From DAOUAE01 sp034433795 (lineage in GTDB: Bacteria > Chloroflexota > UBA6077 > FW602-bin22 > DAOUAE01): DNA of 46,051 bases. Location: contig DAOUAE010000077.1 in NCBI GenBank assembly GCA_034433795.1, forward strand, positions 1-46,051, given 5' to 3'. Below, in pieces: positions 43,266 through 46,051 of the stretch. The notes under the pieces were generated by a model. It worked only from the letters and a program-made list of their open reading frames with translations, did no database searches and was not told the origin of the DNA. The translations under genes and the position numbers were made by a program. Numbering within the stretch: position 1 is the stretch's first letter; every line of letters begins with the position of its first letter.

Positions 43266-43943
43266 ATGATCGCCCAGACCTCTGAGCCGCTGCTGACACT
43301 GACACGCGACTGGCTGCGACGGGTCGAGGCGGCCGCCCGCGCCGCCGCCCGGGCCCAGCGGCCAGCCCTCGAGGCGGCGATACAGGCGGGCGCGCCCGAC
43401 CAGGTGCGGGCGCGCTGGGCCACCTGCCGCCGCTGGCCCGGACAGGCCGGCAGCGCCCAGGCGCTCGGCGCCTTCGCCGCGCCCGTGCTGAACGGCGCCT
43501 GGCCGGCCACGGGCTGGGCACGCGCCCTCAGCGCCCTGACAGCCACCGAGCCGCTGCCCCCTCTCCTGGCAGTCTGGCTCGGTCAGGGGCCGACCGTCGC
43601 GGCCGGACCGGAGCGACCGGGTGACGCGCTGCTCCAGGACCTGCGCGCCCTCGGCAACCTGCTGCTGGCCCTGGAGCGGGCGACCATCGTCATCCTGACG
43701 CGTCATCCCTTGGGGAGGGAGAGCGCGACCGGACTGGATCGGCTGCTGGTCCTGGCCGAAGGCCAGGGGGCCCTCACCGCCACGGTTCAGGCCGCCTCCG
43801 GGCGGACGCCGCTGCCCGATCCGGTCGTGACCTACCTCCGCCAGCTGATCTTCGGGGACCTGGCCCCCGTCCACGGCGCGATCCGGCGGGTCGGCGCCTG
43901 CCACGGCGATCTGCTGGGGCGCCTGGCCCGGGCGGTCGCCTAG
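43266..43943 (+). CDS. Hypothetical soluble helical protein
   Basis: A 225-residue protein that I do not recognise. The ATG at 43266 follows GGGAGAG six bases upstream. The sequence is Ala/Leu/Arg-rich and probably mostly helical: LLTLTRDWLRRVEAAARAAA at the N-terminus, ALLQDLRALGNLLLALERAT in the middle and VVTYLRQLIFGDLAPVHGAI near the end. There is no signal peptide, membrane segment or catalytic motif I can name. A middle stretch (EPLPPLLAVWLGQGPTVAAG) is a likely loop. It is monocistronic and its stop overlaps that of the convergent wHTH-ANTAR gene by four bases. Confidence 0.65.
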   Translation: MIAQTSEPLLTLTRDWLRRVEAAARAAARAQRPALEAAIQAGAPDQVRARWATCRRWPGQAGSAQALGAFAAPVLNGAWPATGWARALSALTATEPLPPLLAVWLGQGPTVAAGPERPGDALLQDLRALGNLLLALERATIVILTRHPLGRESATGLDRLLVLAEGQGALTATVQAASGRTPLPDPVVTYLRQLIFGDLAPVHGAIRRVGACHGDLLGRLARAVA

Positions 43944-44596
43944 GTCGAGAGCAGGTCGCCGGCCGAGATGATCGCCTCGGCCAGCCGGCGAAGGGGAATA
44001 TTGCGGTCACGGCTGGCCTTGATCAGACGGCGGTGGGCCTCGTCCTCGGTCAGGCCCAGACGCTGCATGAGGAGGCCCTTGGCCCGCTCGACCAGCCGGC
44101 GGGTGGCCAGGTCCTCGCTGAGTTCGTGGATGCGGAGCGTCGCCAGGTAGAGGGCCAGACGCAGGCGCGCGGTCGGCTCCTGGTCCAGCCAGCGCGTGAC
44201 CTCGTGCCAGCGCGCGCGCAGGGTGGCATCATCGGTCAGCCGGTAGACCGGCGGCTGAGTGCCCTGGCGGACCAGGAGCCCGGTGCGGACCAGCGGCTGG
44301 GTCGCCGTGCGCAGTTCGCGCCGGGGTTTGCCGGTGATCTGGACGACGGCGGGCTCCGGCAGAGCCCCGCCATTGTTGCTCAGGGCCAGCAGCACCTGGA
44401 AGTGCAGGAACGAGCGGATCTGCTCACGGATAAACGCCGCCAGGTCGGCAGGGAGCCCGGCCAGCGGGTTGCGGATATCTGCCCAGGGGAGACGTTGCCA
44501 CTCCGGGTCGACCAGCACGTCGGGGACCGCGTCACGCCCGGCCACCCCGATCGCGCGGTAGCCGGGCCTCCCCTCTGACCGTGACGGTGTGCTCAC
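43940..44596 (-). CDS. Winged-helix/ANTAR-domain protein
   Basis: A 218-residue regulator. Residues ~60-130 look like a winged helix: FLHFQVLLALSNNGGALP, a second helix AVVQITGKPRRELRTAT and a wing-like segment LLVRQGTQPPVYRLTDDA. The C-terminus (~160-218) is an ANTAR domain, RLVERAKGLLMQRLGLTEDE, AHRRLIKASRDRNIPL and LAEAIISAGDLL, with the conserved Ala/Lys/Leu and Arg-Asp pattern that binds two-hairpin RNA to prevent termination. ANTAR usually follows a receiver, GAF or PAS domain; none is seen here. The start is GTG 44596. It may combine DNA and RNA recognition, or the winged part may be a degenerate sensor. Its RNA targets are unknown. Confidence 0.8.
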   Translation of the reverse strand: MSTPSRSEGRPGYRAIGVAGRDAVPDVLVDPEWQRLPWADIRNPLAGLPADLAAFIREQIRSFLHFQVLLALSNNGGALPEPAVVQITGKPRRELRTATQPLVRTGLLVRQGTQPPVYRLTDDATLRARWHEVTRWLDQEPTARLRLALYLATLRIHELSEDLATRRLVERAKGLLMQRLGLTEDEAHRRLIKASRDRNIPLRRLAEAIISAGDLLST

Positions 44597-44704
44597 CGCG
44601 ACCTCTCCACCAGCGCCTTCGGGCGCAGATTATACGCTTGGTCGGCCGATTTGTCCAGGGAGCTGGCCGGCGAAAAATCCAGCCAGCCTCTCGGCCGGCT
44701 GTCT

Positions 44705-45646
44705 TCAATCGGCGAAGACCTCCGCCACCGCGCGCCCCCACAGCCCGGCCCGCACCACGCCGATGCCGACACGGCGAAAAACGGTGGAGAGAACGTTCTG
44801 GCGGGCGGTCGGCTGGCCCAGGACCGCCCGATGGGCGCTTTCGGCGCTCGGGGCCATCAAAAGGTTCACCGCCAGCACCGGCGGCCGGGTCAGAGCGTCG
44901 GGGGTGGGAGGGGGGCCAGAGCGGAAGAGGTCGGCGGCGTACTGGCGGGCCAGGCGCTGCAGGTCCGGGTCGGTCCGCAGCGGGGGCAGCCCAAAGTCGG
45001 CCCGGCTCCGGTTGAGGAGCAGCAGAAGGGTCTCCTCAGCCGGGCCATCAGGCTGGGGACGAACGTCCAGCGGGAACGTCAGCCGCGGAGCGGGTGTTCG
45101 GGCCGGGACCAGGACAACCGGTCCCCAGGGGACGCTGGCCACGACCGCCGGGAACGAGACCAGTCCCCCGGCCGCCTGAGCGAGCGGCCGGACCAGCCGG
45201 GCGCTCTCCAGATACGGCTCCCCGATCCGGCCGGGAAGCGCCGTGTGCAGGGCCAGGGCGACGAGGCTGAGCGCCAGGCCGGCCAGCCCACCGGCCAGCA
45301 GTCCGCCCACCCGGTCGAGGGTGGCCAGCGACGGACCGGCGGGCGGCAGGTCACCGGCGAGGGTGGTCACAATCGGGACCAGAACCCGCAGGAGCAGGCC
45401 GTAGGCGAGGAGGCCGAGTCCGACGCCGGACACCAGGCTGGCGAAGAGGGCGGGCCCGGGCGACAGTTCGAAGATCCGGGCCAGCCACTCGGCCATCGGC
45501 TGGTGGAGACGGAGGGCGGTCCACCAGACCAGACTGAGCGCCAGCAGGTCCAGGCTGCTCAGCAGAGCCCCGCGGCGCAGGCCGCGCCAGGCGCCGAGGG
45601 CGACCACACCCAGCAGCAGGAGATCAGCCAGCGGGATCGTGTCCAT
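44705..45646 (-). CDS. CvpA-family membrane protein fused to a CAP (SCP-like) domain
   Basis: A 313-residue protein. The first ~165 residues are a CvpA-like membrane domain with about four hydrophobic segments (DLLLLGVVALGAWRGLRRGA starts it). A linker then leads to an extracytoplasmic CAP/SCP domain (~200-313): LNRSRADFGLPPLRTDPDLQ, ARQYAADLFRSG, LLMAPSAESAHRAVL and VGIGVVRAGLWGRAVAEVF. The CAP catalytic-like His/Glu pair is partly altered: ARQYAADLF replaces the common AxxHSxxM. CAP domains in bacteria occur in cell-wall and stress proteins. The ATG at 45646 lies 11 bases beyond the rpmG terminator, so it relies on a compact promoter or read-through. I see no clear -10. Confidence 0.82.
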   Translation of the reverse strand: MDTIPLADLLLLGVVALGAWRGLRRGALLSSLDLLALSLVWWTALRLHQPMAEWLARIFELSPGPALFASLVSGVGLGLLAYGLLLRVLVPIVTTLAGDLPPAGPSLATLDRVGGLLAGGLAGLALSLVALALHTALPGRIGEPYLESARLVRPLAQAAGGLVSFPAVVASVPWGPVVLVPARTPAPRLTFPLDVRPQPDGPAEETLLLLLNRSRADFGLPPLRTDPDLQRLARQYAADLFRSGPPPTPDALTRPPVLAVNLLMAPSAESAHRAVLGQPTARQNVLSTVFRRVGIGVVRAGLWGRAVAEVFAD

Positions 45647-45656
45647 CGGTCCGCAC

Positions 45657-45693
45657 ACAAAAGGGCGGTGGAGGCCGGTGACCTCCACCGCCC
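45657..45693 (-). terminator. Rho-independent terminator of rpmG
   Basis: On the minus strand GGGCGGTGGAGG-TCACCGG-CCTCCACCGCCC (12-bp stem) is followed by TTTTGTGTG. It lies ~30 bases past the rpmG stop and only 11 bases before the next start codon. Confidence 0.85.
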
Positions 45694-45724
45694 GAACGGG
45701 TGTGCGACAGGCCGCCGGCCGGTG

Positions 45725-45892
45725 TCACCGCGTCTCGCGGTGCAGGACGTGGGTCCGGCAGCGCGGGCAGTACTTCCGGAGCTCCAGGCGGTCCGGGTCG
45801 TTACGCTTGTTCTTCTGGGTGGTGTAGTTCCGCGACTTGCACTGGGTGCAGGCCAGCGTGATGATCACCCGGGCCTCGCTTTTCTTGGGCAT
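45725..45892 (-). CDS. rpmG: Ribosomal protein L33
   Basis: A 55-residue protein of the large ribosomal subunit. It is clear by homology: MPKKSEARVIITLACTQCKS, then RNYTTQKNKRNDPDRLELRK and YCPRCRTHVLHRETR. Two CxxC pairs (CTQC, CPRC) make it the zinc-binding C+ form. The ATG at 45892 follows GGGGAGGGTG. It lies 38 bases after the end of tuf, the common tuf-rpmG order. In many bacteria secE and nusG follow, but here a strong terminator and the CvpA-CAP gene do. Confidence 0.96.
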   Translation of the reverse strand: MPKKSEARVIITLACTQCKSRNYTTQKNKRNDPDRLELRKYCPRCRTHVLHRETR

Positions 45893-45930
45893 GGTTGATC
45901 ACCCTCCCCGTGGCGAGCAGCCCGCCATCG

Positions 45931-46051
45931 TCACTCCAGGATCTTGGTGATGACGCCGGCGCCGACGGTGCGGCCGCCCTCCCGGATGGCGAAGCGCAGC
46001 CCCTCCTCCAGGGCCACCGGCTCAATCAGCCGCACCTTCAGCGTCACGTTG
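45931..46051 (-). CDS. tuf: Elongation factor Tu, C-terminal end (cut by the window edge)
   Basis: The last 39 codons of EF-Tu: NVTLKVRLIEPVALEEGLRF, AIREGGRTVGAGVITKILE, then TGA at 45931-45933. The GRTVGAGVITKI end is diagnostic for domain III of EF-Tu, which brings aminoacyl-tRNA to the ribosome. The rest lies outside the window. It is upstream of rpmG on the same strand. Confidence 0.96.
   Translation of the reverse strand, partial: NVTLKVRLIEPVALEEGLRFAIREGGRTVGAGVITKILE

Overview
The window is 46 kb of high-GC bacterial chromosome, densely coded on both strands. It is cut at both ends: a glutamine synthetase tail on the left and an EF-Tu tail on the right. The gene content fits a free-living, high-GC, probably monoderm heterotroph: a CsoR/CopA copper system, a PAC2-family protein, a C+ type ribosomal protein L33, Tat-type lipoproteins, a MurF-Alr fusion and no outer-membrane genes. 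I lean towards Chloroflexota (Thermomicrobia or a relative), but this is a weak inference from gene content and domain architectures. Promoters are close to the sigma-70 consensus (TTGACN / TANAAT). Several lie only 8 to 15 bases before the start codon, which suggests leaderless or nearly leaderless mRNAs.

Layout. 1-5.2 kb: end of glnA with a terminator, a coupled two-gene signalling pair (an HTH/degenerate-GHKL/receiver protein and a hybrid histidine kinase) and an S41 protease homologue lacking the usual catalytic Lys. 5.2-17.3 kb: the most interesting block. It holds an ABC importer operon (two permeases plus a solute-binding protein destroyed by an IS5-like element and a separate frameshift), a ComA-like phosphosulfolactate synthase homologue, a Crp/Fnr regulator with an in-frame TAG, a beta-hydroxyacid dehydrogenase carrying sulfolactaldehyde-reductase signature residues, both subunits of an aconitase X, an ABM-fold protein, gcvH, an orphan solute-binding lipoprotein and an LDH2-family dehydrogenase (the family of sulfolactate dehydrogenase ComC). 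Both divergent intergenic regions of the core cluster carry the same palindrome, TGTCAG-N4-CTGACA, which I read as the operator of the Crp/Fnr protein. I propose a C3-sulfonate (sulfolactate/sulfolactaldehyde/DHPS-like) regulon, partly decayed in this strain. 17.5-20.8 kb: a self-contained tRNA-Asp unit and the csoR-copA copper operon.

20.9-30.7 kb: a membrane glycosyltransferase, a small membrane protein, an SDR, a PAC2 protein, a 3-hydroxyacyl-CoA dehydrogenase, a radical SAM SplB-like gene under a LexA-like box, ilvD, an RraA-like protein and an AcoX/NAD-kinase-like protein. 30.8-37.6 kb: a heterodimeric ABC exporter with one degenerate ATP site, a HAD phosphatase and a bifunctional MurF-alanine racemase. 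37.8-41.2 kb: a small Cys-rich membrane protein and a fur-cbiMQO nickel/cobalt uptake operon. 41.2-46 kb: guaB, a LysM protein, a hypothetical protein, a winged-helix/ANTAR protein, a CvpA-CAP fusion, rpmG and the end of tuf.
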